Shown here: in pieces, positions 13,714 through 22,215 of the stretch
Layout of the letters: every line of letters begins with the position of its first letter
Numbering within the stretch: the stretch's first letter is position 1
DNA from: Paenibacillus sp.
Lineage (GTDB): Bacteria > Bacillota > Bacilli > Paenibacillales > NBRC-103111
Direction of reading: 5' to 3'
DNA: 26,839 nt
NCBI GenBank assembly: GCA_029239545.1
Contig: JARBUQ010000006.1
Span: 1-26,839, forward strand
Program-made: the position numbers and the translations under genes
Notes under the pieces: generated by a model
Told to the model about the DNA's origin: nothing
What the model saw: only the letters and a program-made list of their open reading frames with translations
Database searches by the model: none

Positions 13714-13736
13714 GAATCCAATTTCTGCGAATCCTA
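13706..13736 (+). promoter_or_regulatory. Candidate sigma-G promoter of the spoVA genes
   Basis: TGGATA (13706-13711; 5/6 to the sigma-G -35 TGAATA), an 18-base spacer, and AATCCTA (13730-13736; 5/7 to CATACTA) lie 31 bases before the start codon. spoVA operons are known to be sigma-G dependent. The match is moderate. Confidence 0.35.
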
Positions 13737-13766
13737 ACGGTCAAAGACTTGAAGGAGATGACTATT

Positions 13767-14243
13767 GTGGCAAATAAGAACAATGAGAAGCTCATCCAGG
13801 CTCAGAAGAAATATCAAGAGCTGGCCAAAACCAAAGAACCTCCGAGACCCGTACTGAAAAACTGCATTCGCGCATTTGTCGCGGGTGGCTTGATATGTTT
13901 GGCTGGGCAGTTCATCACCGAGATGTTTATTCATCAATTCGACTTCACCGAGAAAACAGCAGGCAATCCAACAGTTGCTGTGTTAATCCTGATATCTGTC
14001 ATTCTGACCTGTTTTGGAGTTTACGATAAAATTGCTCAGTGGGCAGGAGCCGGCTCTGCCGTTCCCGTAACCGGATTCGCCAACTCGATGTGCTCGGCAG
14101 CAATTGAGCATCGAAGCGAGGGGCTTGTTCTTGGAGTGGGGGGCAACATGTTCAAGCTGGCCGGCTCAGTAATCGTTTACGGGACAGTGTCTGCCTTTGT
14201 TGTGGGTATCGTGCATTTTGTACTGGATATCGGGGGGAAGTAA
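13767..14243 (+). CDS. spoVAC: Stage V sporulation protein AC
   Basis: SpoVAC is an inner forespore membrane protein of the SpoVA channel, which moves calcium-dipicolinic acid into the spore and releases it in germination. In Bacillus it behaves like a mechanosensitive channel subunit. The 158-residue product has three to four membrane segments, including IRAFVAGGLICLAGQFI (about 34-50), a segment from TVAVLILISVIL (about 70-90), and KLAGSVIVYGTVSAFVVGIV near the end. Family motifs FDFTEKTAGNPTVA and GAGSAVPVTGFANSM are intact. GTG 13767 is chosen because AAGGAG ends 9 bases before it; the TTG and ATG upstream overlap that RBS. It is followed directly by spoVAD. spoVAA and spoVAB are absent, as usual in Paenibacillaceae. 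Confidence 0.95.
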   Translation: MANKNNEKLIQAQKKYQELAKTKEPPRPVLKNCIRAFVAGGLICLAGQFITEMFIHQFDFTEKTAGNPTVAVLILISVILTCFGVYDKIAQWAGAGSAVPVTGFANSMCSAAIEHRSEGLVLGVGGNMFKLAGSVIVYGTVSAFVVGIVHFVLDIGGK

Positions 14244-14244
14244 C

Positions 14245-15261
14245 ATGCTCAGAGGTCAGCAGACTTGGGTATTCGAGAATCGGCCGGTTATTATATCCAG
14301 CGCAACGGTGGTAGGACCTGATGAAGGGGAGGGGCCGCTTAGCAGCGAGTTTGACACGATTCATTCTGACAATACGATGGGACAGCCAAGCTGGGAAAAA
14401 GCAGAATCCAAAATGCTCGAGGATGCTGCAGCTATGGCAATTCAAAAGGCGAAGCTGAATAACGAGGATGTGCAGTTTTACGTTGGCGGGGATTTGATGA
14501 ACCAGATTATTAGCAACAGCTTCGCAGCTCGAACTTTAGCCATTCCTTACATAGGCGTATTCGGTGCGTGTTCGACGTCGATGGAGAGTCTGGCGCTAGC
14601 ATCCATGATCGTAAATGCCAAGGGAGCTCATCATGTTCTTGCTGGAACGTGCAGCCATAATTGTACAGCGGAGAAGCAGTTCCGCTATCCTACCGAGTAC
14701 GGATCCCAGAAGCCTCCTACCGCGCAATATACAGTAACGGGTGCCGGTGCGGCAGTTGTTGCCTCTCACGGAGAAGGGCCTGTGGTCACCTCGGCCACGA
14801 TCGGCAAGGTTATCGATATGGGTATCAAGGACCCGTTCAACATGGGAGCCGCGATGGCGCCAGCAGCTGTCGATACGATTCAGGCCCATCTGAAGGACAG
14901 ACAAATTCAACCCCATTATTATGATTTGATCGTGACAGGAGACTTGGCGAAAGTAGGATACTCTATAGCCCAAGAATTGTTTGTCCAAAACGATATTCCA
15001 ATGAATCAGACACAATATTACGATTGCGGGCTGATGGTTTACGACATTGAGAAGCAGAACGTTCAGGCTGGCGGCAGTGGCTGCGGTTGTTCGGCTGTGG
15101 TGACCTATGCCCACATTCTGAATCGAATCAAGAAGGGTGAGCTGCGTCGGGTTCTTATAGTGGCTACAGGCGCGCTATTATCCCCTCTGTCTTTCCAGCA
15201 AGGTGAGAGCATTCCCTGTATTGCCCACGCGGTTTCGATTGAAAGCGGGGTGAACGCATAA
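14245..15261 (+). CDS. spoVAD: Stage V sporulation protein AD (dipicolinic acid-binding)
   Basis: SpoVAD is the soluble, thiolase-fold SpoVA component that binds dipicolinic acid at the outer face of the inner spore membrane. The 338 residues match the length of the B. subtilis protein. Visible family stretches are GQQTWVFENRPVIISSATVV at the N-terminus, TIHSDNTMGQPSWEKAESKM (about 34-53), AIPYIGVFGACSTSMESLAL in the thiolase-like nucleophile region, GSQKPPTAQYTVTGAGA and GGSGCGCSAVV. ATG 14245 comes one base after the spoVAC stop, with GGGGGGAAG as RBS, so the two are translationally coupled; a frame extending to 14197 only overlaps spoVAC. spoVAE follows after one base. Confidence 0.96.
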   Translation: MLRGQQTWVFENRPVIISSATVVGPDEGEGPLSSEFDTIHSDNTMGQPSWEKAESKMLEDAAAMAIQKAKLNNEDVQFYVGGDLMNQIISNSFAARTLAIPYIGVFGACSTSMESLALASMIVNAKGAHHVLAGTCSHNCTAEKQFRYPTEYGSQKPPTAQYTVTGAGAAVVASHGEGPVVTSATIGKVIDMGIKDPFNMGAAMAPAAVDTIQAHLKDRQIQPHYYDLIVTGDLAKVGYSIAQELFVQNDIPMNQTQYYDCGLMVYDIEKQNVQAGGSGCGCSAVVTYAHILNRIKKGELRRVLIVATGALLSPLSFQQGESIPCIAHAVSIESGVNA

Positions 15262-15262
15262 G

Positions 15263-15637
15263 ATGGATTGGATGCAATTTGTTTGGGCTTTCGTTATTGG
15301 TGGGGCAATCTGTGTATTAGGCCAGCTGATGTTCGACGTAGGGAAGCTGACACCCGCCCATACGATGAGCACATTGGTCGTACTAGGTGCGATTGTGGAT
15401 GGGATTGTAATAGGCGAGAAGAGCTTGTATGACCGCTTTATTGAATTCGCTGGAGCCGGTGCGACTGTGCCGATTACAAGCTTCGGGAATTCCTTAGTGC
15501 ATGGAGCTTTGCAAGAGTACAAGCTGCATGGCTGGATAGGGATTATTACCGGAATATTCGAGGTAACGAGCGCAGGCATTTCCGCTGCGATCATTTTCTC
15601 TTTCTTTGCCGCTCTTATTGCTAAACCGAAGGGCTGA
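15263..15637 (+). CDS. spoVAE: Stage V sporulation protein AE (AEb type)
   Basis: This is a small integral membrane component of the SpoVA dipicolinic acid channel. The 124-residue product has about four hydrophobic segments: FVWAFVIGGAICVLGQLMF (about 6-24), STLVVLGAIVDGIVIGE, a central region with the motif GAGATVPITSFGNSL that echoes GAGSAVPVTGFANSM of SpoVAC, and a last span GIFEVTSAGISAAIIFSFFAA. The two proteins are clearly paralogous. ATG 15263 starts one base after the spoVAD stop, with a GCGGGGTGA RBS. It is the last gene of the spoVAC-AD-AE operon, and a terminator follows at 15670. Confidence 0.95.
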   Translation: MDWMQFVWAFVIGGAICVLGQLMFDVGKLTPAHTMSTLVVLGAIVDGIVIGEKSLYDRFIEFAGAGATVPITSFGNSLVHGALQEYKLHGWIGIITGIFEVTSAGISAAIIFSFFAALIAKPKG

Positions 15638-15669
15638 AACCAGCTTTTCTTGCTCTTTTTCGAAACATA

Positions 15670-15715
15670 AAGCCGTTGTAACCGTATAGGTTATGGACGG
15701 CTTATTTGATTTCTT
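15670..15715 (+). terminator. Terminator of the spoVA operon
   Basis: AAGCCGTTGTAACC and GGTTATGGACGGCTT pair with a small internal loop around GTATA, followed by ATTTGATTTCTT. It lies 32 bases after the spoVAE stop. The remaining stretch to 15861 shows no gene. Confidence 0.75.
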
Positions 15716-15861
15716 GCAAAGCCAAGCGGGGACTGCAAATTTATCCATTTTACAGGCTGAGGAATAAGCTTTAAGACCGCTGAATTGCAATAGGGTGATG
15801 ATACAAATTTTTCTGTAAGGACGGGGACTATACGGGTTTTTTCATTTCCTGTAATATAGAA

Positions 15862-15889
15862 TTAACACACTTGTATTTATCATCATAAT
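15862..15889 (+). promoter_or_regulatory. Sigma-A promoter of the moxR operon
   Basis: TTAACA (15862-15867) and CATAAT (15884-15889), each 5/6 to consensus with a 16-base spacer, lie 46 bases before the start codon. Confidence 0.55.
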
Positions 15890-15934
15890 TTTCAGAATTT
15901 TCGGCAGAGAGACCTAAAGGAGGAGCGGGATCAC

Positions 15935-16894
15935 ATGGACACATTGATTAACGAGGATATTCGACTTTTACAGGGAATTCAGGCTAATTTAAGCTCCTGC
16001 ATATTGGGAAAAGATCAAGAGATTACTCTTTTGCTAACCGCTTTGCTCGCAGGCGGCCATGTACTGCTTGAAGACGTGCCAGGCACGGGTAAGACCCTTC
16101 TTATTAAAGCGCTTGCCAAATCAATCAACGGTCAATTCCGCCGTATTCAATGCAATCCCGATCTTCTGCCTACCGATATTACCGGTGTTTCCATATTTCA
16201 TCCCAAGGATGAAGAATTCATATTCCGTCCAGGTCCGGTTCAGACAAATTTCCTGTTAGCTGATGAGATCAATCGTGCTACCACGAAGACTCAGTCCGCT
16301 CTTCTGGAGGCTATGGAGGAGCGGCATGTAACGGTAGATGGCGAGGCGCATCCATTGCCCAATCCGTTCTTGCTGATGGCTACTCAGAACCCGATCGACT
16401 TCGAGGGTACCTACGTATTGCCGGAAGCTCAGCTGGATAGATTCATGATGAAGTTCAGCCTTGGTTATCCGGACCATGAGACGGAGAAGCGTATGCTCTT
16501 CGCGCAATCGGGAGGCCATCCGGTTGACAAGCTCCAGCCTATTACTGACGTTGAGCGTATATTGGAGATGCAGAACCGCGTTCGTGAAGTGCATGTTGAC
16601 GATGCCGTAGCGGATTATGTAGTATCCTTGACACGCAAGACTCGTGATCATACCTCTGTATTTCTCGGCGCAAGTCCGCGTGCTACATTGTCTTTGATGC
16701 AAGCAGCCAAAGCATACGCATTCATTCAAGGCCGCGAATATGTCATTCCGGATGATATTAAGACATTGGCGGTCAATGTATTGGGTCACCGTATGATTCT
16801 TCATTCCGAAGCCCGTATTGAAGGAACTACGCTTGGTTCTATATTTGAATCTATCTTTACGCAGGTTCGTGTTCCTGTCCGCATAGAAAAGTGA
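15935..16894 (+). CDS. MoxR-family AAA+ ATPase
   Basis: This is a chaperone-like AAA+ ATPase of the MoxR group, which is thought to remodel or activate partner proteins encoded in the same operon. The 319 residues show Walker A GTGKT (50-54, in LLEDVPGTGKTLL), Walker B LLADE (107-111) with NRATTKTQSALLEAMEE, sensor 1 MATQNP (in the LLMATQNPIDFEGTY stretch), the arginine-finger region EAQLDRFMMK and a sensor 2 region around GASPRATL. ATG 15935 has a near-perfect AAAGGAGGAG RBS. It is followed 26 bases later by a DUF58 gene and then a transglutaminase-like gene, the common moxR-DUF58-tgpA arrangement (yeaC-yeaD-yebA in B. subtilis). The physiological target in Bacillota is not established. Confidence 0.93.
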   Translation: MDTLINEDIRLLQGIQANLSSCILGKDQEITLLLTALLAGGHVLLEDVPGTGKTLLIKALAKSINGQFRRIQCNPDLLPTDITGVSIFHPKDEEFIFRPGPVQTNFLLADEINRATTKTQSALLEAMEERHVTVDGEAHPLPNPFLLMATQNPIDFEGTYVLPEAQLDRFMMKFSLGYPDHETEKRMLFAQSGGHPVDKLQPITDVERILEMQNRVREVHVDDAVADYVVSLTRKTRDHTSVFLGASPRATLSLMQAAKAYAFIQGREYVIPDDIKTLAVNVLGHRMILHSEARIEGTTLGSIFESIFTQVRVPVRIEK

Positions 16895-16920
16895 CTTGTT
16901 GCGAAACGAGGTGATCAGGG

Positions 16921-18144
16921 ATGAGTCTATTAGCCAAATATTCACCCCGATTCTGGGGGGTGTCGCTGACTTTTGTGTTCAGCTTGCTGTACCTGTTGTT
17001 TCAGGGCGGAAAGCTGGCGTTTATGGTATTTATCATCGTTTCTGTATTGTGCTTGTATTTGGCTTTAAGCCGCTGGAGCGGCATTGCCAAGACTCAGGGC
17101 GAGCGGATGCTGTTGAATTCGAATCAAGAGTCTGTTCTTGAAGCAGGCTCAACGTTAGCGGTTCAGATTCAAGTCCAGATCCCTGGCTTTTGGCCGATTC
17201 CGTTCGTCTCCATCAAGGATAGACTTGTACGCAGAGGAGCGGAGGAGCAAACCTTCGAATCCTTTCTCATTCCCGACTGGAAGCGCCGCGGCGAGATTTC
17301 CTACCGGACACCTCCGCTTCGCCGAGGGTTCTACACATTCGGGCAGACGGAATGCTCCACGGAAGATATATTCGGCTTGTTCGAATCCAAGGGACGAATG
17401 ACGATGCCTTATTCCTTCGGTGTTCTTCCGCGGAAGGTTCATATCCGCGAGTGGAAGCAATTGCACCAATTGTTCAGAGGGATGCATCATCACTCCGCCT
17501 CTACTAGATCCCATCGGGAGACGACCCAGATTAACGGCGTCAGGGAGTACATATACGGGGATCGGTTATCCCGTATTCACTGGAATGCAACCGCCAAGAC
17601 GGGAACCTGGAAGTCCAAGGAGTTCGAGCGGGAGTCTTTGCCCAAGACGATTATTTTATTAGACCGCAATATGAAGCATTACAAGAATAAGGAACATTTT
17701 GAGCTGGCTGTTTCGATTGCTGCCTCGCTGCTGGACTATGGGGCCCGCAAGGATCTTGCGCTTGGACTCATTTCAGTAGGGAAGGATTCCAGTTATTTTG
17801 AACCAAAGCTCAGCACGAGCCATCATAAGATTATTGGCAATCACTTGATAGATGTGGAGCCGGATGGATCCTACAGCATGATTGAGATTTTGAAGAATCG
17901 GGCTCGGCAGTTCACTCCTGGTATATTCTTCACTGTAATCTCACCCATCTACGGGGACCAGCTGCTTCAGGCATTGGCCTGGATTGATCAGAGAGAGATG
18001 AATCCTTGTCATATGTGGGTTAGCATGGACCAACCCGAAACGGCGCTGGAAGCATGGAGAAAGCAGATGCAAGTGAAAGGTTTTATCGGGTATCCCGTTG
18101 CTTCTCTGGAAGATTTGACACAAGGGCTGGGGGTGCGCGGCTAA
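16921..18144 (+). CDS. DUF58-domain membrane-anchored protein
   Basis: This 407-residue protein of unknown function is predicted to work with the adjacent MoxR ATPase. Two transmembrane helices lie at the N-terminus (about 11-28 and 33-50), then a beta-rich region (about 70-165), then the DUF58 core with its signature REYIYGDRLSRIHWNATAKT (about 208-227) and a following vWA-like fold starting IILLDRN; the second part carries no complete MIDAS. ATG 16921 has AGGTGATCAGGG directly upstream. The stop is separated by one base from the next start, so translational coupling is likely. Domain identity is firm; molecular function is not known. Confidence 0.9.
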   Translation: MSLLAKYSPRFWGVSLTFVFSLLYLLFQGGKLAFMVFIIVSVLCLYLALSRWSGIAKTQGERMLLNSNQESVLEAGSTLAVQIQVQIPGFWPIPFVSIKDRLVRRGAEEQTFESFLIPDWKRRGEISYRTPPLRRGFYTFGQTECSTEDIFGLFESKGRMTMPYSFGVLPRKVHIREWKQLHQLFRGMHHHSASTRSHRETTQINGVREYIYGDRLSRIHWNATAKTGTWKSKEFERESLPKTIILLDRNMKHYKNKEHFELAVSIAASLLDYGARKDLALGLISVGKDSSYFEPKLSTSHHKIIGNHLIDVEPDGSYSMIEILKNRARQFTPGIFFTVISPIYGDQLLQALAWIDQREMNPCHMWVSMDQPETALEAWRKQMQVKGFIGYPVASLEDLTQGLGVRG

Positions 18145-18145
18145 G

Positions 18146-20374
18146 ATGAACTCTAATAACTGGTTTCGGTCCGTTGTATTGAAGGACTGGCATGTCCGAC
18201 TGACTGTGTTTTTTGTAGGACTGTACATGCTGCAATTTGTAATGTGGATATCCAAAGAAGACCGGCTATGGCTTCCGGAGACCCTTACTATCGTGTCATT
18301 GACGCTGCTCTGTACTTGTTTCATCGAACTGTTTCCCAGGCTCCCCGTTTTACTTCGGATCGTGATCCAGCTTGGGTTACTGCTATACATCCTTACTTCT
18401 CAGCTAGGTTATGAATATATCAGCACATCTGTCGGTTCATGGGATGACTTTTTTCACCTGATTGATATTAACGGCTCACAGCTGCTGCCTTATCTTTGGT
18501 TCAGCTTAATTACTTGGGCGAGCTTTTGGGTGGCCAAATGGTGGGTCACCGCCAAGTGGCGCATATTCGTGCTTATGATTGCTACGCTGTTCTTCTATGC
18601 AATCAAGGATTCCTATAGTGTTGTCGTTTTGTGGCCGCAAGCTGCGATGACTATTTTATGTGGATTGTTCCTGCTTATCATCCATCATTTTGCTAACCTG
18701 CAGAAGAAGAATCCGGTTGGTTGGTCCAGTCTTGCAGAATATCCGGCTCCAGTGGCCATTCCCATTGTTGCGCTGGTCTCGCTGGTCGTATTCCTGGGAA
18801 CTTTGGCTCCGAATGTCAGTGCTGTGTTAAAGGACCCCTATACGATCTGGAAAAATTGGCAAGGCGAAGAGGTGTCCTTTTTCAATAAAGGCTTCGGAAA
18901 TGGGACATTTATGGCAGGTGACGCAACATCAGGTTACAGTCGCAATGATTCTTCCCTGGGCAGTAACTTTGAATTCGATTATACCCCGGTCATGAATGTG
19001 ATCACTACACACCGCAGCTACTGGCGCGGCGAAACCCGTTCTCTGTACACCGGCAAAGGCTGGGTCAAGAGTGATTCGGAGAAGAAGTCTCCTGTATCTG
19101 CAGTAACCCCGGATACGGATTTTCAGCAAGACAGCCGATTGAACGTATCCAATCTGAAGACCGTTGATGTTATGCAGACAATTACACTGTTGAACAAAGA
19201 GGAGAAATACCCTGTTCTGTTCGGTGCTTTCAGCATCGATAAGATTCAGATGATTAACAATGGTGCGATCACGAACTTTTCACCTGTTCAATGGGCGTCT
19301 CGTCTTGAGGAGCTGCGCTGGGACGAACAATCCCGCCAAGCTTATCCGGAGTCCTATACGATCATATCGAAGGTTCCGGTAGTCGTAGAGGATGAATTGC
19401 GCCAAGTGCAATTAGATCCGTCGAATCGTACCTTTGATGAGTATTTGTACTTGCCGGACACGGTTCCTGCAAGAGTGAAGGATTTGGCGCTGGAAGTGTC
19501 CAAATCTGGGGCTTCGATATTCGATAAGGTGAAGCTGCTCGAGAAATACTTATCCACATCGTTTATTTACACGAATACTCCGGATTTAAGCAAGGGCAAG
19601 AGCAAAGATTTCGTGGATCGCTTTCTGTTCGAGATTAAGGAAGGGTATTGCGACTATTACTCCACTGCGATGGTTGTCATGACCCGATCACTAGGGATTC
19701 CTGCACGCTGGGTGAAAGGATACACAGCGGGTGTCAGTTCGCTTCAGTCCGAAGGCTTTGCAAACCCTGAACAGATGGAATTAGATCCGAATGGCGCTGG
19801 AGATTATACGGTTCGCAATTCCGATGCACATTCTTGGGCGGAAGTATACTTTGCGGGATATGGCTGGATTCCGTTTGAGCCTACGTCCGGGTTCGTTTTC
19901 CCATTGGTTACGCCGCCTGCAGACCCTGTTATCACACCGGAGCCGGAATTGCCTACAGATTTTACTCCGGTTGAAGAGCCTGTTGAAAGTGGGAGTGCCC
20001 CGCTTAGCTTGATCGCTTGGATTTCAGGATCAACGTTTTTTGTAATTGTTGCTTCACTAATCTTGTTCAGCACCCGCAAGTCATGGCTGCCTCTCGTTCG
20101 CCGAGGAAGGTTCTCTCCGAATCTGAATCAAAGAGTCGTGTTGGAGTATGAACGATTGCTCCGATTCGCCAGAAGGAAAGGATACTCTCGTGGAGAGCAC
20201 GAGACCGCCAGAGAAATGACCGAACGTTGGATTAACAAAGACAAGTGGCTGCAGAATGATCTGGAGGCACTGCTCAGCTTATTCGAAAAAGCCAAGTATA
20301 GCCGAAGCTCGATTACGGAAGAAGAAGTATCAGCAGTTTCACGTATGGTGACCAAGCTGCGTCAGAGCATGTAA
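18146..20374 (+). CDS. TgpA/YebA-like membrane protein with transglutaminase-like domain
   Basis: This is a 742-residue membrane protein. The N-terminal third has several transmembrane helices (about 15-250, DUF3488/TgpA type), followed by a large extracytoplasmic part with a transglutaminase-like cysteine fold, one more TM helix (about 625-650) and a cytosolic DUF4129-like C-terminus. The catalytic residues appear as Cys502 (EGYCDYYSTAMVVM), His562 (NSDAHSWAEVYF) and an acid, Glu578, in GWIPFEPTSGF, where many transglutaminase folds have Asp. It may act as a peptidase or crosslinker on cell-wall or membrane substrates; this is unproven. It ends the moxR-DUF58-tgpA operon, with a hairpin at 20398. 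The acidic Pro/Glu linker around 590-620 separates the enzyme domain from the last TM. Confidence 0.88.
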   Translation: MNSNNWFRSVVLKDWHVRLTVFFVGLYMLQFVMWISKEDRLWLPETLTIVSLTLLCTCFIELFPRLPVLLRIVIQLGLLLYILTSQLGYEYISTSVGSWDDFFHLIDINGSQLLPYLWFSLITWASFWVAKWWVTAKWRIFVLMIATLFFYAIKDSYSVVVLWPQAAMTILCGLFLLIIHHFANLQKKNPVGWSSLAEYPAPVAIPIVALVSLVVFLGTLAPNVSAVLKDPYTIWKNWQGEEVSFFNKGFGNGTFMAGDATSGYSRNDSSLGSNFEFDYTPVMNVITTHRSYWRGETRSLYTGKGWVKSDSEKKSPVSAVTPDTDFQQDSRLNVSNLKTVDVMQTITLLNKEEKYPVLFGAFSIDKIQMINNGAITNFSPVQWASRLEELRWDEQSRQAYPESYTIISKVPVVVEDELRQVQLDPSNRTFDEYLYLPDTVPARVKDLALEVSKSGASIFDKVKLLEKYLSTSFIYTNTPDLSKGKSKDFVDRFLFEIKEGYCDYYSTAMVVMTRSLGIPARWVKGYTAGVSSLQSEGFANPEQMELDPNGAGDYTVRNSDAHSWAEVYFAGYGWIPFEPTSGFVFPLVTPPADPVITPEPELPTDFTPVEEPVESGSAPLSLIAWISGSTFFVIVASLILFSTRKSWLPLVRRGRFSPNLNQRVVLEYERLLRFARRKGYSRGEHETAREMTERWINKDKWLQNDLEALLSLFEKAKYSRSSITEEEVSAVSRMVTKLRQSM

Positions 20375-20397
20375 GCCTGTAGTAAACTCACAACAAT

Positions 20398-20440
20398 TGC
20401 CCCGGGAGCATAAGCTTGTAAATGCTCGCCGGGGCAGTTT
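20398..20440 (+). terminator. Hairpin terminator after the tgpA-like gene
   Basis: TGCCCCGG-AGCAT pairs with ATGCT-CCGGGGCA with small bulges around a 10-base loop. Only a short T-run follows, so termination may be partial. Confidence 0.65.
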
Positions 20441-20463
20441 GCTGGTAACATTTTATACTTGTT

Positions 20464-20493
20464 TTTGCAGGAGATAGGTTCATATGGTATAGT
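20464..20493 (+). promoter_or_regulatory. Possible promoter of the yqeG operon
   Basis: TTTGCA (20464-20469) and TATAGT (20488-20493; 5/6), spaced 18 bases, lie about 40 bases before the start. Confidence 0.4.
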
Positions 20494-20531
20494 TTGTCGT
20501 ATATATTAACTCGTTTCGAGGTGACCTCTTC

Positions 20532-21050
20532 TTGTTTAGAAAACTCATACCCCGTCTCAGTGTAAGGTCGATTTATCAAATTGATCTGCAAGCGATGTGG
20601 CAAACCGGAGTAAGGGGAATAATAACGGATCTGGACAATACACTGGTTGGGGCCAAGCATCCTCAAGCTACACCTGAGCTGACGAATTGGCTGAGGAAAG
20701 TTGCTGCAATGGGATTTCAGATCGTAATTGTATCGAATAACAGCGAGCTTAGAGTGTCAAGGTTCTCCGATCCGTTATCTATTCCATATATCTCCTCAGC
20801 CAAGAAGCCCGGCAACTCCGCTTTCCGTCGCGCTCTTGGGATGATGAAGCTGAATCCGGAACAGGTAGTTGTTGTAGGGGACCAGATGCTGACCGATGTG
20901 CTCGGGGGCAATCGCTTAGGCTTGCATACGATCCTTGTAGTCCCTATCTCACCGAAAGACGAAGGTTTTTTTACCCGGATTAACCGTAGAATCGAGAGGT
21001 ATGCTGTCTCCTGGATGCGGAGAAAAGGGCTTATGAATTGGGAGGAATGA
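20532..21050 (+). CDS. yqeG: YqeG family HAD IIIA-type phosphatase
   Basis: This 172-residue protein is a HAD-superfamily phosphatase of subfamily IIIA. The motifs are in order: motif I IITDLDNTLV (about 30-39, with nucleophile Asp33 and Asp35), motif II VIVSNN, the Lys in SAKKPGNSAFRRAL (motif III) and motif IV VVVGDQMLTDVLGGNRLG. It matches B. subtilis YqeG along its length, including the C-terminal NWEE. The substrate is not established; eukaryotic relatives dephosphorylate phosphatidylglycerophosphate. The start is TTG 20532, supported by GAGGTGA 7 bases upstream; there is no alternative ATG near. It is the first gene of the operon, with yqeH starting 4 bases after its stop. Confidence 0.93.
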   Translation: MFRKLIPRLSVRSIYQIDLQAMWQTGVRGIITDLDNTLVGAKHPQATPELTNWLRKVAAMGFQIVIVSNNSELRVSRFSDPLSIPYISSAKKPGNSAFRRALGMMKLNPEQVVVVGDQMLTDVLGGNRLGLHTILVVPISPKDEGFFTRINRRIERYAVSWMRRKGLMNWEE

Positions 21051-21054
21051 CAAG

Positions 21055-22185
21055 TTGGATGTATCATTAGAAGCCAGTGGCGTGTTTCAAACGTGCTCAG
21101 GCTGCGGCGTGAAGCTGCAAACGGAATTTCCCGAGAAGATCGGATATATTCCGCCATCCGCACAAGAGCGGGAGCCGCTGTTGTGTCAGCGCTGTTACAG
21201 GATCAAGCATTACAATGAAATATCAAGCGCAACGGTTAACTCTGCTGATTTCTTGGAGATTCTGAGCCAGCTGGGCAGATCCGATGCGCTTATTGTGCAT
21301 ATTGTTGATTTGTTTGATTTTGAAGGCAGTTTGATCAGCGGCTTGCATCGTTTTGTTGGCAATGCGCCAGTTCTGCTGGTCGTTAACAAGATTGACCTGC
21401 TTCCCAAAGCGATCAATCCGAACCGAATTCTGAACTGGGCTCAGAAGCAGGCCAAGCTTAATGGCATTTGGACGTCGAAGGTCGTTCTATGCAGCGCCCG
21501 CAAGAACATTGGGTTCGACAGGGTTGTTGAAGCTTTGAGCGAATTCCGGGGCAATCGGGATGTTGCGGTAGTTGGTGCGACCAATGTAGGTAAGTCGACT
21601 TTGATTAACCGCTTGATCCGTGATTTCAGTGATCTGGACGGCGAGCTGACAACCTCCCCTTACCCGGGAACAACTCTAGGGGTAGTCAATATCCCTCTGG
21701 ATGACGGGAAGTCTATTATTGACACACCTGGAATTGTATACACAAGCCGGATGTCGGAGTTGGTTGAGAAGCGGGATCTGCAGATCGTTCTTCCGGATAA
21801 GCCAATCAAACCTACAGTGTTCCAATTGAACGAACAGCAGTCCTTATTCTTCGGCGGGTTTGCCCGATTCGATTTCATCAAGGGCGAGCGCCAGTCGTTT
21901 ACTTGTTATATGTCCAATGCTCTATCCATCCATCGGACCAAGTTAGAGCGTGCTGATGATTTGTACCGCGAGCACCGCGGACAATTGCTGGCGCCGCCTT
22001 CACTTGAGGATATGGATAAGCTGCCTGCCTTCACCAAACACGCAATCCGTATTCCTAAGGGCACTGACAAGGACGTACTGATTTCAGGCTTGGGCTGGAT
22101 TAAGATCAATGGAACAACAGGGGCAGAGCTTATGATTCATGCTCCCAAGGGAATTAAGGTCGTTATGAGAGATTCACTTGTCTAA
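21055..22185 (+). CDS. yqeH: Circularly permuted ribosome biogenesis GTPase YqeH
   Basis: YqeH is a GTPase needed for 30S ribosomal subunit assembly. The 376-residue protein has an N-terminal zinc finger (Cys14, Cys17, Cys44, Cys47) and then a circularly permuted G domain: G4 NKID (111-114), G5 SAR (147-149), G1 GATNVGKST (174-182), G2 in the PGTT stretch, and G3 DTPG (223-226). The C-terminal RNA/protein-binding part contains FGGFARFDFIKGERQSF and SGLGWIKI, as in B. subtilis YqeH. The start is TTG 21055, preceded by GGGAGG about 9 bases upstream, which overlaps the end of yqeG. The N-terminus is slightly longer than that of B. subtilis. Confidence 0.95.
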   Translation: MDVSLEASGVFQTCSGCGVKLQTEFPEKIGYIPPSAQEREPLLCQRCYRIKHYNEISSATVNSADFLEILSQLGRSDALIVHIVDLFDFEGSLISGLHRFVGNAPVLLVVNKIDLLPKAINPNRILNWAQKQAKLNGIWTSKVVLCSARKNIGFDRVVEALSEFRGNRDVAVVGATNVGKSTLINRLIRDFSDLDGELTTSPYPGTTLGVVNIPLDDGKSIIDTPGIVYTSRMSELVEKRDLQIVLPDKPIKPTVFQLNEQQSLFFGGFARFDFIKGERQSFTCYMSNALSIHRTKLERADDLYREHRGQLLAPPSLEDMDKLPAFTKHAIRIPKGTDKDVLISGLGWIKINGTTGAELMIHAPKGIKVVMRDSLV

Positions 22186-22215
22186 TTAATTGCGCGAACA
22201 ATGGGAGAGTTAGCA

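Noticed and set aside
14596..15114. 172-codon open frame on the minus strand
   Set aside because: Antisense to spoVAD, which is full length and conserved.
16256..16945. 229-codon open frame on the minus strand
   Set aside because: It lies entirely antisense to the moxR gene and its junction, has no family motif, and is explained by codon bias of the real gene.
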